Assembly: GCF_024584785.1 (NCBI RefSeq)
Contig: NZ_CP074112.1
Span: 2,790,001-2,854,000 of the forward strand
Length of the DNA: 64,000 nucleotides
Direction of reading: 5' to 3'
DNA from: Idiomarina loihiensis
GTDB taxonomy: Bacteria; Pseudomonadota; Gammaproteobacteria; Enterobacterales; Alteromonadaceae
The notes under the pieces were generated by a model that was given only the letters and a program-made list of their open reading frames with translations, had not been told where the DNA came from and searched no databases. A program made the position numbers and the translations under genes. Shown one piece after another: positions 36,560-44,709 of the stretch; position 1 is the first letter of the stretch, and every line of letters starts with the position of its first letter.

Positions 36560-37570
36560 TTAGTTGCCAAATAACATCTCGATTTCAAAGCCAACTAGCC
36601 AGCGTGGCTGTCGTGTTTCGGTAACAACTTCGCGCGGCCAATGGACACCTACCCAAGTTTGAAAATACAGCCAATCGCGTGAGTAGCGACTGCGGTGGAT
36701 GGCGCGTAGCCCGACATCTTGCAGAGGAACTTGATGTCCGGTTTCGCCATACCACCAAATTTCAGCACCGATGGCGCGCTCGTGATGGTACATGTAATAG
36801 ATTTTTTCTGACGCATGCCAACGTACCCCTTCAGTGCGTTCGGCAAAGGTGCCGCGTACCCATACCTTGTTGAACCATCGGTCTGTAAGCGCGGTATCAA
36901 CAGTGACGGTTTGTGCCACGCCAAAACCATCACTATCGCGCCAAAAAGCAACGGATTGCAGTCGGTATTCGGTATTTTCATCGGCAATGGTTTCGTAACG
37001 ATAGCGTGCTCTTACGTAGGGGTCTAGATTAATTCCGCCGCGGATACCAGCGCCAAAAGATAAGCTGTGATGGTCTTCAACATAGGGATCAAAGCCAAGC
37101 CCAAGCATCCATTCTTCGTCGGCTTGGTCACGCCGAATCACCGAGGGGCGTGTTTGTTGGGTATCGTTAATAAAATCATCGAAGTCACCACGTCCGATAA
37201 TGGCAGAAAAACGACGTTTGGCATGAGGGAAAACCACTTTAGCGCGAAAACTAGAATCAATCGAAAAGCCATCGTATTCATCCCACTCTGGGGTTAGCGT
37301 CAGGCTACCACTGGCGGTGTTGTAATCTGCTGGGTTGATTTCATCGGTAAAAAACGAGTCTAGCCAACGCGCAGAGGCGTTGACTGAGTAGGTCAAACCT
37401 TCGCGAAATTTATCAACCAAGGCTGGGTCGTCGGCTTGCTCGGTCTGCTCGGCTTGTTCTGTTTGCTCCAACTGTTTGGCTTGCTCTGCTGCTTGCGCAG
37501 CTGTGCTTGAGCACCCCAGCCCAACACCGCACAGCAAACTAAAAAAAAGGCATCGCCCCAGCCGTCGCAT
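36560..37570 (-). CDS. Unknown outer-membrane-like lipoprotein
   Basis: A 336-residue protein that I do not recognise. The N-terminus is a signal sequence with a possible lipobox (Gly-Leu-Gly-Cys at about 17-20). A low-complexity Glu/Gln/Thr/Ala segment (about 28-46) with tandem Glu-Gln-Thr-Glu-Gln-Ala follows. The remainder alternates short amphipathic strands rich in Tyr, Trp and Arg with polar turns and ends near Glu-Met-Leu-Phe-Gly-Asn, which looks like an outer-membrane beta-barrel. The start follows a GGAGAAG SD. It lies 18 bases upstream of ogt and may share its transcript. Confidence 0.7.
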   Translation of the reverse strand: MRRLGRCLFFSLLCGVGLGCSSTAAQAAEQAKQLEQTEQAEQTEQADDPALVDKFREGLTYSVNASARWLDSFFTDEINPADYNTASGSLTLTPEWDEYDGFSIDSSFRAKVVFPHAKRRFSAIIGRGDFDDFINDTQQTRPSVIRRDQADEEWMLGLGFDPYVEDHHSLSFGAGIRGGINLDPYVRARYRYETIADENTEYRLQSVAFWRDSDGFGVAQTVTVDTALTDRWFNKVWVRGTFAERTEGVRWHASEKIYYMYHHERAIGAEIWWYGETGHQVPLQDVGLRAIHRSRYSRDWLYFQTWVGVHWPREVVTETRQPRWLVGFEIEMLFGN

Positions 37571-37637
37571 GTATCTTCTCCAGCTAATAGATGCCTTTGA
37601 AGATACAAGGATTATGGTAACGATGCCAGCGTCTTCA

Positions 37638-39317
37638 TTAAATGCTTACACGTTTGTATTGACGGTATTGCGGGGTCCAGAAATTGGCATCAATCTTCTG
37701 CTGCAATTGCTCGTCGCTGATCTCTAAGGCTAAGCCTTGTGCTTGGGCCACTTTAGCAACCGCAAAGGCTATTGCCTTGCTCAATTCGGCAATGGCAGTT
37801 AAGCCTGGTAACAGGCAATCGCTCTCGCCAGTAACCCTCGGTGAATGAGCTGCCAGCGTAGTACTAGCGGCCATCAGCATCTCATCACTAATGATGCGAG
37901 CTTTCACTGCCAACACACCGAGACCAATCCCCGGGAAAATATAGCTGTTATTACACTGGGCTATAGGGTACTGCTGGCCTTTATAAGTGACTGGGTCGAA
38001 CGGGCTACCGGTGGCAATAATAGCTTGTCCGTCAGTCCATTCAATGACATGGGCTGGATGCGCCTCGATCTGTCGGGATGGATTAGACAGCGGAAAAATA
38101 ATTGGCTGCTCAGTGTATTGCTGCATGGCACGAATCACCTGCTCAGTAAACAGCCCAGGTTGGCCCGATACGCCAATCAAAATGCCAGGCTGGGCACAAT
38201 GCATCACATCTAACAAGGAGGCGTAATCCCCGCTATGTTGCCAGTTTTGTAACTGGTTAAGCGGCTGCGCTAGGGCTTGCTGAAAATCGCGTGAATCTGC
38301 CATACCCTCGGTTAATAGGCCAAACCGGTCGACCATAAAAATTTGCTGGCGCGCTTGGGCATCAGTAAGGCCTTCGGCAACCATTTGCTGAATGATTTGC
38401 TCAGCGATACCACACCCGGCAGAACCCGCACCTACAAAGGTCACTTTTTGATCACGTAGGCGCACGTTTTTAGCTTTACAGGCCGCCAACAAAGTACCAA
38501 CAGTGACCGCCGCCGTACCCTGAATATCGTCGTTAAAGCAGCAGACTTCGTTGCGGTACTTACGCAAAATAGGCATAGCATTGGGTTGGGCAAAATCTTC
38601 AAACTGGATCATGGCTTCAGGCCAACGTCGCTTCAGGGCATGCATGAAGCGTTCAATGAAAGCGTCGTAGTCAGCTTGGTCAATACGCTTATGTCGAGCG
38701 CCCATGTACATAGGATCGTTTAGGAGCTTTTCGTTATTGGTACCCACATCTAAACAAACCGGCAAGGTATAGGCCGGGCTGATACCACCACAGGCGGTGT
38801 ACAAACTTAACTTACCAATGGGAATACCCATGCCGCCAATGCCTTGGTCACCTAAGCCGAGAATCCGCTCGCCATCGGTAACGACAATCACCTTAACTTT
38901 ACGTTTGGTGGCATTGCGTAAAATGTCGTCCATTTGATCTTGTTCTTCGTAAGAGATAAATAATCCGCGCGAAGAACGATAAATATCAGAGAATTGTTCA
39001 CACGCATCACCTACAGTAGGGGTGTAGATAATCGGCATCATCTCTTCGAGATTATCGGTGAGCAAGCGGTAGAAAAGAGTTTCGTTGTTATCTTGAATGG
39101 CTCGCAAATAAATATGTTTGTTGATGGCGGTATCAAAACTTGAATACTGCAGGTAACAACGCTTTACTTGTTCTTCAATCGTTTCGTATCGTGGCGGCAG
39201 TAGCCCGGTTAGATTAAAGGCGGCACGCTCGTCGCGTGTAAAAGCACTCCCCTTGTTGAGCAATGGGGTTTCTAACAGGTTGGGGCCTGCATAGGGAATA
39301 TACAACGGATTCTTCAT
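37638..39317 (-). CDS. maeA: NAD-dependent malic enzyme
   Basis: Converts malate to pyruvate and CO2 with NAD+, linking the TCA cycle to gluconeogenesis or pyruvate supply. The 559 residues match E. coli MaeA (SfcA) in length and N-terminus. Conserved pieces include Tyr-Thr-Pro-Thr-Val-Gly, [14 protein letters not shown], Asn-Asp-Asp-Ile-Gln-Gly-Thr-Ala and the dinucleotide fold Gly-Ala-Gly-Ser-Ala-Gly-Cys-Gly. An AGGAGA SD precedes the ATG. It is divergent from the OsmC gene. Confidence 0.95.
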   Translation of the reverse strand: MKNPLYIPYAGPNLLETPLLNKGSAFTRDERAAFNLTGLLPPRYETIEEQVKRCYLQYSSFDTAINKHIYLRAIQDNNETLFYRLLTDNLEEMMPIIYTPTVGDACEQFSDIYRSSRGLFISYEEQDQMDDILRNATKRKVKVIVVTDGERILGLGDQGIGGMGIPIGKLSLYTACGGISPAYTLPVCLDVGTNNEKLLNDPMYMGARHKRIDQADYDAFIERFMHALKRRWPEAMIQFEDFAQPNAMPILRKYRNEVCCFNDDIQGTAAVTVGTLLAACKAKNVRLRDQKVTFVGAGSAGCGIAEQIIQQMVAEGLTDAQARQQIFMVDRFGLLTEGMADSRDFQQALAQPLNQLQNWQHSGDYASLLDVMHCAQPGILIGVSGQPGLFTEQVIRAMQQYTEQPIIFPLSNPSRQIEAHPAHVIEWTDGQAIIATGSPFDPVTYKGQQYPIAQCNNSYIFPGIGLGVLAVKARIISDEMLMAASTTLAAHSPRVTGESDCLLPGLTAIAELSKAIAFAVAKVAQAQGLALEISDEQLQQKIDANFWTPQYRQYKRVSI

Positions 39318-39387
39318 GAATCATTCTCCTTGCACGAAGGGGTATTAGTTACGACGCACTATTATTGCAGAAAAATAGGAGTACGGC

Positions 39388-39831
39388 ATGGCAAATCCAG
39401 CAATTGATATAAAACTTCAGTTAATCGAGAACTACAAGTTTGAAATTGACTTCGGTGAGTTTGGGCAGATGGTCACGGATGAGCATGAGCCCGTTGGGCA
39501 TGGTGAGGGCCCAGGTCCAAGTCAGTTGTTAGCCACTGCTGTGGCGAACTGTCTAGCGGCGAGTTTAATGTTTGCTATTCGCAAGTTTAAAGGTGACCCA
39601 GGCCAAGTTTGGGCGCGTGTAAGTGGCGATCCAGAACGAGTTGATGGTCGTTGGCGCATCACTAACTTAGCGGTAGAGCTACATTTGGGGCAACCAGCTG
39701 CCAGTATCGACAAACTGGAGCGGGTGCTGGAACAGTTTGAAGATTTCTGTGTGGTTACTCAGAGCGTACGCAGTGGTATTGATGTTGCAGTCACTGTGTT
39801 AGACAGCGATGGTCAAGTGCTTAACACTTAA
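39388..39831 (+). CDS. OsmC family peroxiredoxin-like protein
   Basis: A 147-residue OsmC-fold protein. The family reduces organic or acyl hydroperoxides with a pair of cysteines, and both are present: one in Val-Ala-Asn-Cys-Leu-Ala-Ala-Ser on the central helix and one in Asp-Phe-Cys-Val-Val-Thr-Gln-Ser-Val. It resembles the general OsmC branch more than Ohr. An AGGAG-like SD lies upstream. It reads away from maeA. Confidence 0.87.
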   Translation: MANPAIDIKLQLIENYKFEIDFGEFGQMVTDEHEPVGHGEGPGPSQLLATAVANCLAASLMFAIRKFKGDPGQVWARVSGDPERVDGRWRITNLAVELHLGQPAASIDKLERVLEQFEDFCVVTQSVRSGIDVAVTVLDSDGQVLNT

Positions 39832-39850
39832 TCACGCCTGTGGGCAACCG

Positions 39851-40546
39851 TTAAGGAAAAATACGGTTGCCCTGATTCAATAAAATCCAACTGGTGAGAA
39901 TGTATTTATCATTAGAAACAGGCACAGTGCCGCGGTGTGTATGTGTAAAGTATCCGGGGGCTATCACCATCCGCCCTTGTTTGGGTTGGATAGAGCGTTG
40001 CTGGTAATAAAAATCGGTGCTTCCGCCTTGTTCTACATCATTCAAATAAAACATGAATAACAAGCTGCGATGCAGCGCTTCGGTACTGTTCTTTTCTGGA
40101 AAAACCTCACAATGCCAGTAATTATAATTGCCGCGCCCTTGCGCGTACTTTTGCGCTTGAATTGGGCCTAGTCGATACAGCAACTGCATAAAGGCCAACT
40201 CTTGTCCGGCCGCAACTTCATTAAAATTTTCGTGGGTTAGATGAACCGGTTCACCGGTGCTAGTGTGGCGAACTTGGAGACCTACCGGCGCAATCAACGC
40301 AAAGTGATATTTTTTGAAATACTCAAGCGCATAACGAGTCGTGACATCACAGATGGTGGCCAGTGGTGCGGCGTACTCTTGATGCTGGTTAAGATAGAGG
40401 TCTTCACTGATTTTCTTGTTGGTATCCACCCCACCGCCAGTGCGACCGGTCGTGAGGTGCGGGCTCTGCTCAAAAGTGTCAATAAAGTTTTGGCAAAACT
40501 CAGCAGATAGCGCGTTATCATACACTTCAATAAAATCAGTCGTCAC
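39851..40546 (-). CDS. 2-oxoglutarate/Fe(II)-dependent dioxygenase (prolyl 4-hydroxylase-like)
   Basis: A 231-residue cupin-fold oxygenase. The iron site reads His-Cys-Glu in Tyr-Trp-His-Cys-Glu-Val-Phe and the distal His in Thr-His-Thr-His-Arg-Gly-Thr, with a downstream basic residue for 2-oxoglutarate. The first acidic ligand is Glu rather than the usual Asp. Related bacterial proteins hydroxylate proteins or small metabolites; the target here is unknown. It ends 19 bases after the OsmC gene, convergently. Confidence 0.82.
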   Translation of the reverse strand: MTTDFIEVYDNALSAEFCQNFIDTFEQSPHLTTGRTGGGVDTNKKISEDLYLNQHQEYAAPLATICDVTTRYALEYFKKYHFALIAPVGLQVRHTSTGEPVHLTHENFNEVAAGQELAFMQLLYRLGPIQAQKYAQGRGNYNYWHCEVFPEKNSTEALHRSLLFMFYLNDVEQGGSTDFYYQQRSIQPKQGRMVIAPGYFTHTHRGTVPVSNDKYILTSWILLNQGNRIFP

Positions 40547-40655
40547 AGCATGCTCCAGCAGTAATAGTGTGGATGCCTACCTATATGGGTAGTCCATAAA
40601 TGGCTCATAGCCAGCTTTTTGAATGGCTTGAGCTTAGCAGGATGCGCTGCGGCTG

Positions 40656-41123
40656 TTAATCCCAATGATCAAATTGCTTACCGTAGCAAACGGGGGAGCT
40701 TGGTTCATCGCTAGCTGCTACATCTTCGGCATGTAAACGCTGAATTAGCTCATGTTGCAACACCGGCAGGTGGGATTGATGCAGGTCTTTAACAGCACTG
40801 AGCAAAGTAATAGGCCCTTGCCGAATCATGCGCATGAGTTCCAATAAGGGTTGATCTAACTCTGCTAACTCGGCTTGATAAGCGGGTACGAATTCAGCAT
40901 AACTCAATTCACCGCGATGATATTGCTGTCGTAGCTTGGTTGAGGGGCAAACTGCCTGACACCAAAGATCAATCTGAGCTTTAGTTTTGCTAAGGCCCCG
41001 TGGCCAAAGTCGATCAGCTAACACTCGTTTACCATCGTCGCTCTGAGCCGCGTCATACACTCTTTTTAACTTTATAGCGTCATTAATCTGCAATCTTGTC
41101 ACCCGTTTGTCACAAAAAGTCAT
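40656..41123 (-). CDS. DUF488 family protein
   Basis: A 155-residue protein. The conserved core starts near Ile-Lys-Leu-Lys-Arg-Val-Tyr-Asp and contains Val-Leu-Ala-Asp-Arg-Leu-Trp-Pro-Arg-Gly, Tyr-Ala-Glu-Phe and Thr-Leu-Leu-Ser-Ala-Val-Lys-Asp, all typical of DUF488 (COG3189). The function is not established. The first 15 residues are not conserved, so translation may begin at GTG 41102 or TTG 41093 instead of ATG 41123. Its 5' end lies against the exeM promoter. Confidence 0.82.
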   Translation of the reverse strand: MTFCDKRVTRLQINDAIKLKRVYDAAQSDDGKRVLADRLWPRGLSKTKAQIDLWCQAVCPSTKLRQQYHRGELSYAEFVPAYQAELAELDQPLLELMRMIRQGPITLLSAVKDLHQSHLPVLQHELIQRLHAEDVAASDEPSSPVCYGKQFDHWD

Positions 41124-41151
41124 TAAAATGTTAATCGTTCTGGGTTATAGT
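41123..41151 (+). promoter_or_regulatory. Candidate exeM promoter
   Basis: TTAAAA (41123-41128) and TATAGT (41146-41151) are 17 bases apart, which predicts initiation near 41158 and a leader of about 40 bases before the nuclease gene. Confidence 0.5.
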
Positions 41152-41197
41152 ACAAGACCCTACACTCTAGGCTTACACAACAACAAGAGATTAGACT

Positions 41198-43729
41198 ATG
41201 AAACGTCACAATATTGCTCTTGCACTTACGGCGCTTTTGGCCAGTAGCGCAGCTAGTGCAGACATTATCATTTCTGAATATATCGAAGGTTCTTCGAACA
41301 ATAAAGCGATTGAACTCTTTAATACCACCGATGCCGCAGTTGACTTAAGTCAGTACACTTTGCAACGTTTTTCTAATGGCGGCCTCGAACCGGCAAACAT
41401 TGCGTTAAGCGGTAGCCTTGCAGCTAAATCAACTTATGTACTAGTGCATTCATCAGCCAACGCTACCTTGAAAGGTTATGCTGATATCGAAACTTCTGCC
41501 ATTAGCCACAACGGTGATGATGGTTGGGCGTTGGTTAAAGGCGACGTGATTGTTGATAGCTTCGGCAAATTAGGTGAAGACCCAGGCACAGCGTGGGAAA
41601 GCGGTGACGTAACCACAATTGATATGACTCTGCGTCGTAAAGATTCAGTAATGACTGGCGATAGCAACTTTGAAGATGCCTTTGACCCAGCGCTAGAGTG
41701 GGATGCTTTTGCTAAAGATACTTTTGACGGTTTAGGTTCGCACGCTGGTTATGCTGGTAGCGATCCAGAGCCAGAGCCGGAGCCAGAACCAGAACCAACT
41801 GAGTTTGGTGTGTGTGGCGATAGCGCTCATCGCATTTCAGCGATTCAAGGCAATGCCCTATCTGAAGCTACTGGCGCCTCTCCGTTAGTGGGCCAAATCG
41901 TTATCGTTGAAGCTGTTGTGACGGGTGTGTATAAGTCAGGTGAGCGGCCATTGAATGGTTTCTTCCTGCAAGAAGAAGATGCTCATCAAGATGATGATCC
42001 GAACAGCTCAGAAGGTATCTTCGTTTATTCACCAACAGAAGCTTACACTCCAGTTGCTGGGCAGTTGGTGCGGGTACAAGGTGAAGTAGCTGAATACTTT
42101 AATGGCACTCAATTATCAAACATCAGCAACATGGTTGTTTGTGCTGAAGGCCAAGATGTGACTCCTGCGGCGTTAGAACTGCCACTGACTTCACGCGACG
42201 AGTTTGAGCGTTTTGAAGGTATGTTGGTACAAGTGCAACACCCAGTAGTAGTGACTGGTACCGACCAATTAGGCCAGTACGGTGAATTTAAAGTGGCCGA
42301 TGAGCGCCTTATGACACCTACTGAAATTGCCGCACCTGGTGAACCAGCTAAAGCGGTCGCTGCTGCCAAAGCTGCGCGTGTGTTCCGCATTGATGACGCT
42401 CGCAGCGTAACTAATGCTACCGACGTGCCTTTCCCTCCAGGCGGTTTAAGTGCCGATAACACCTTGCGTTTAGGTACAGAAATCACCAATCCACAAGGTA
42501 TCATGCACTACTCGTTTGACGAGTATCGTTTGTTACCAACTCAAGATTTACAATTTGTTGATGTCAACCCACGTACTACTGCTCCGGCAGCAGCAGAAAT
42601 GGGTGACGTGCGCGTGGCTGTCTTCAACCTGTTGAACTTGTTTAACGGTGACGGCCAAGGCGGTGGCTTCCCGACCGAGCGTGGCGCGAACAATATTCTT
42701 GAATACGATCGTCAATTACCTAAAGCAGTTGCTGCCATCCTGGGCTTACAAGCCGATGTGGTTGGTTTAATTGAGTTAGAAAATGACGGTAATGGTGAAA
42801 ACAGCATGTTGGTGCAGTTAGTTGCAGCACTTAACGACGCTGGTGACTCTGAGTGGGCCTTCGTTAACGTTGGCGGCTCAGGTATTATCGGTGGCGATGC
42901 TATTACTAACGCTATTATTTACCGTACAGACCGTGTTGCTGAAACCGGTACTGGCGTATTCACGACTCAGGTGCCGTTTGATTACGGTAGCCGTCCTCCA
43001 GTAGCACAAACCTTTAAAGACCTAGTGAACGAAGACGAATTTACCTTCGTAGTAGCGCACTTACGCTCTAAAGGCAGCTGTAGCAGCAGCGCTGCTGATG
43101 GTGACAAAGACACTGGCGATGGCCAAGGTTGCTGGAATGCGACTCGCGTAGCGGCAGTAGAGAAGTTACAAGAGTGGTTAGCAGGTCACCCAACCGGACG
43201 TACTGACGAAGACGTTATCGTGATGGGCGACATGAATGCTTACACCATGGAAGACCCAATCACGGCAATGGTTGAAGGTGGCTTTACTAACCTGAAGGCA
43301 GCCTTTGCAGAAGAAGGTCAAGCTACTCATACTTACTGGTATCGTGATGAGTCAGGTAGTCTAGACCACGCGTTCGGTTCAGAAGCTATGACTGCGAAAG
43401 TTGTTGCAGCGCAAGCTTGGCACATCAATGCTGACGAACCTAAGGTATTCGACTACAACCTTGAGTACAAAGATATCCCATTAGATACTCAGTACTATAA
43501 CGAAGACCCGTATCGTAGCTCTGACCACGATCCAGTTATCGTTGCCTTTACCACGGTTGAGTCTAACCCAGATGACGATGGCGGTACTGACCCAGACGTA
43601 GAAGATCCAGGTGCGGAAACGCCAGAAGAAGAGCATGTTAACATCGACCATGCTACTACTAGCAGCTCGTTCCCACTATGGTTCGGTTTAGTTGCGCTGT
43701 TGATGGCAGGTTTCCGTCGCCGCGCCTAA
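41198..43729 (+). CDS. exeM: Extracellular nuclease, ExeM/NucH type
   Basis: A secreted endonuclease of 843 residues, like Shewanella ExeM that degrades extracellular DNA. A Sec signal (about 1-21) is followed by a lamin-tail domain (about 22-185), an acidic Pro-Glu repeat linker (about 192-203), an OB-fold-like segment (about 210-455) and an EEP nuclease domain (about 470-785) with Gly-Leu-Ile-Glu-Leu-Glu-Asn-Asp, Met-Gly-Asp-Met-Asn-Ala-Tyr and Ser-Ser-Asp-His-Asp-Pro-Val. The C-terminus has an acidic spacer, Ser-Ser-Ser, a single hydrophobic helix and Arg-Arg-Arg-Ala, the layout of a rhombosortase-type GlyGly-CTERM tail but without the glycine pair. Confidence 0.92.
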   Translation: MKRHNIALALTALLASSAASADIIISEYIEGSSNNKAIELFNTTDAAVDLSQYTLQRFSNGGLEPANIALSGSLAAKSTYVLVHSSANATLKGYADIETSAISHNGDDGWALVKGDVIVDSFGKLGEDPGTAWESGDVTTIDMTLRRKDSVMTGDSNFEDAFDPALEWDAFAKDTFDGLGSHAGYAGSDPEPEPEPEPEPTEFGVCGDSAHRISAIQGNALSEATGASPLVGQIVIVEAVVTGVYKSGERPLNGFFLQEEDAHQDDDPNSSEGIFVYSPTEAYTPVAGQLVRVQGEVAEYFNGTQLSNISNMVVCAEGQDVTPAALELPLTSRDEFERFEGMLVQVQHPVVVTGTDQLGQYGEFKVADERLMTPTEIAAPGEPAKAVAAAKAARVFRIDDARSVTNATDVPFPPGGLSADNTLRLGTEITNPQGIMHYSFDEYRLLPTQDLQFVDVNPRTTAPAAAEMGDVRVAVFNLLNLFNGDGQGGGFPTERGANNILEYDRQLPKAVAAILGLQADVVGLIELENDGNGENSMLVQLVAALNDAGDSEWAFVNVGGSGIIGGDAITNAIIYRTDRVAETGTGVFTTQVPFDYGSRPPVAQTFKDLVNEDEFTFVVAHLRSKGSCSSSAADGDKDTGDGQGCWNATRVAAVEKLQEWLAGHPTGRTDEDVIVMGDMNAYTMEDPITAMVEGGFTNLKAAFAEEGQATHTYWYRDESGSLDHAFGSEAMTAKVVAAQAWHINADEPKVFDYNLEYKDIPLDTQYYNEDPYRSSDHDPVIVAFTTVESNPDDDGGTDPDVEDPGAETPEEEHVNIDHATTSSSFPLWFGLVALLMAGFRRRA

Positions 43730-43761
43730 GCGCTCCCACGGATTCAGTTAACGACAACTTG

Positions 43762-43797
43762 AAAAGGCGCCTGAGGATAACTCAGGCGCCTTTTATA
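43762..43797. terminator. Bidirectional terminator, exeM / rnk
   Basis: AAAAGGCGCCTGAG (43762-43775) and CTCAGGCGCCTTTT (43781-43794) form a perfect 14-bp inverted repeat with a five-base loop, with A/T ends for both strands. Confidence 0.9.
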
Positions 43798-43817
43798 TTT
43801 GGGTTAACAGTAGCTTG

Positions 43818-44210
43818 TTAAGCAGCAACAGGGGCAGGGCTGACCGCAATGATCTCCACATGACGTACGCTCCCATTGAGCGGCCAATCAATACTTTGGC
43901 CCACGCGCAAACCTATCAGTGCACTGCCAACGGGTGCGAAAATCGAAATTCCATCCTCATGATTGGCTAGCTGCTCTGGATAACACAGCGTTTTGGAAAA
44001 CTCTTTGTTCAACTCTGCAATTCTAAAAGTAACGCGCGAACCCATGGCGATGACATCGCTAGGCAAATCTTGATGCTTCACCACTTTAGCGCGAGCTAAT
44101 TCGTCTTCTAGCGCTAACACTTGCTCGTTGGCGTGTGGCATTTTTTCAATATACCGTTCAATGGTGGCGACATCGGCCGCACTTAAAATAATGTCTGGTT
44201 TGTTTTGCAT
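43818..44210 (-). CDS. rnk: Nucleoside diphosphate kinase regulator Rnk
   Basis: Rnk belongs to the GreA/GreB fold family and binds RNA polymerase; in E. coli and Pseudomonas it affects nucleotide pools and Ndk levels. The 130 residues have a short N-terminal coiled coil (about 10-50) and the C-terminal FKBP-like domain with Met-Gly-Ser-Arg-Val, Ile-Ser-Ile-Phe-Ala-Pro-Val-Gly-Ser-Ala-Leu-Ile-Gly-Leu and Trp-Pro. The coil is much shorter than in GreA, as is typical for Rnk. Confidence 0.9.
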   Translation of the reverse strand: MQNKPDIILSAADVATIERYIEKMPHANEQVLALEDELARAKVVKHQDLPSDVIAMGSRVTFRIAELNKEFSKTLCYPEQLANHEDGISIFAPVGSALIGLRVGQSIDWPLNGSVRHVEIIAVSPAPVAA

Positions 44211-44709
44211 GATCTACTCCAACTGACAGCTTAAAAAATCTTGTTAGAAGCTAACAAGTTAAGATGTAACAGTGTCTATGTTTGTATTAATCAACTACGA
44301 AAGGGTTAAATAACTAAGCTATGAAACTATCTTGCGAATGTATTACGAAAAGGACAGTCGAGTTCGTGCCGGGCGCTGCTTGCGTCCGGCCAACTTAGGA
44401 AAGGTGAGCGTGGTGCTCATTATGCGAAAGTTTGATTTGAACATGTCCTAAGTATTGATTAAATACAGGCAATCGTCAATCACCTTGAGATAAACCTATG
44501 ACTGAGTCGATATTAAGGCAGCTGCGACAATCTTGGTTACATTTCAGAATTGACTTTAACGCGCTAGCAGCGAATGATTAGGAAACCTATAGCTGATAAT
44601 TTAGCTCTATTTAAGAAGACTTAACTAACTGCATATTTAATCGGTAGGCCAAGCTGGCTTAGTTATTAAGTATCAACTTCAACAGACCAAGAGAAATGGC
44701 AGCAATATC
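44211..44709. other. 499-base gene-free gap upstream of the S46 peptidase
   Basis: No convincing gene is seen. The region holds a stable small hairpin, CCGGGCGC/GCGTCCGG with a five-base loop (44369-44389). A 27-codon open frame at 44498-44581 has no proper SD. AT-rich sequence leads up to the S46 start. It could contain the S46 promoter and a long leader, an sRNA, or the residue of a lost gene. Confidence 0.5.

Noticed and set aside
36053-37570. Possible operon-encoded secretion system with ogt
   Set aside because: One unknown barrel-like protein beside ogt does not make a system; no other component genes are nearby.
44498-44581. 27-codon open frame in the gap before the S46 gene
   Set aside because: No clear SD and too short to judge. 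It would need conservation or ribosome profiling to be called.
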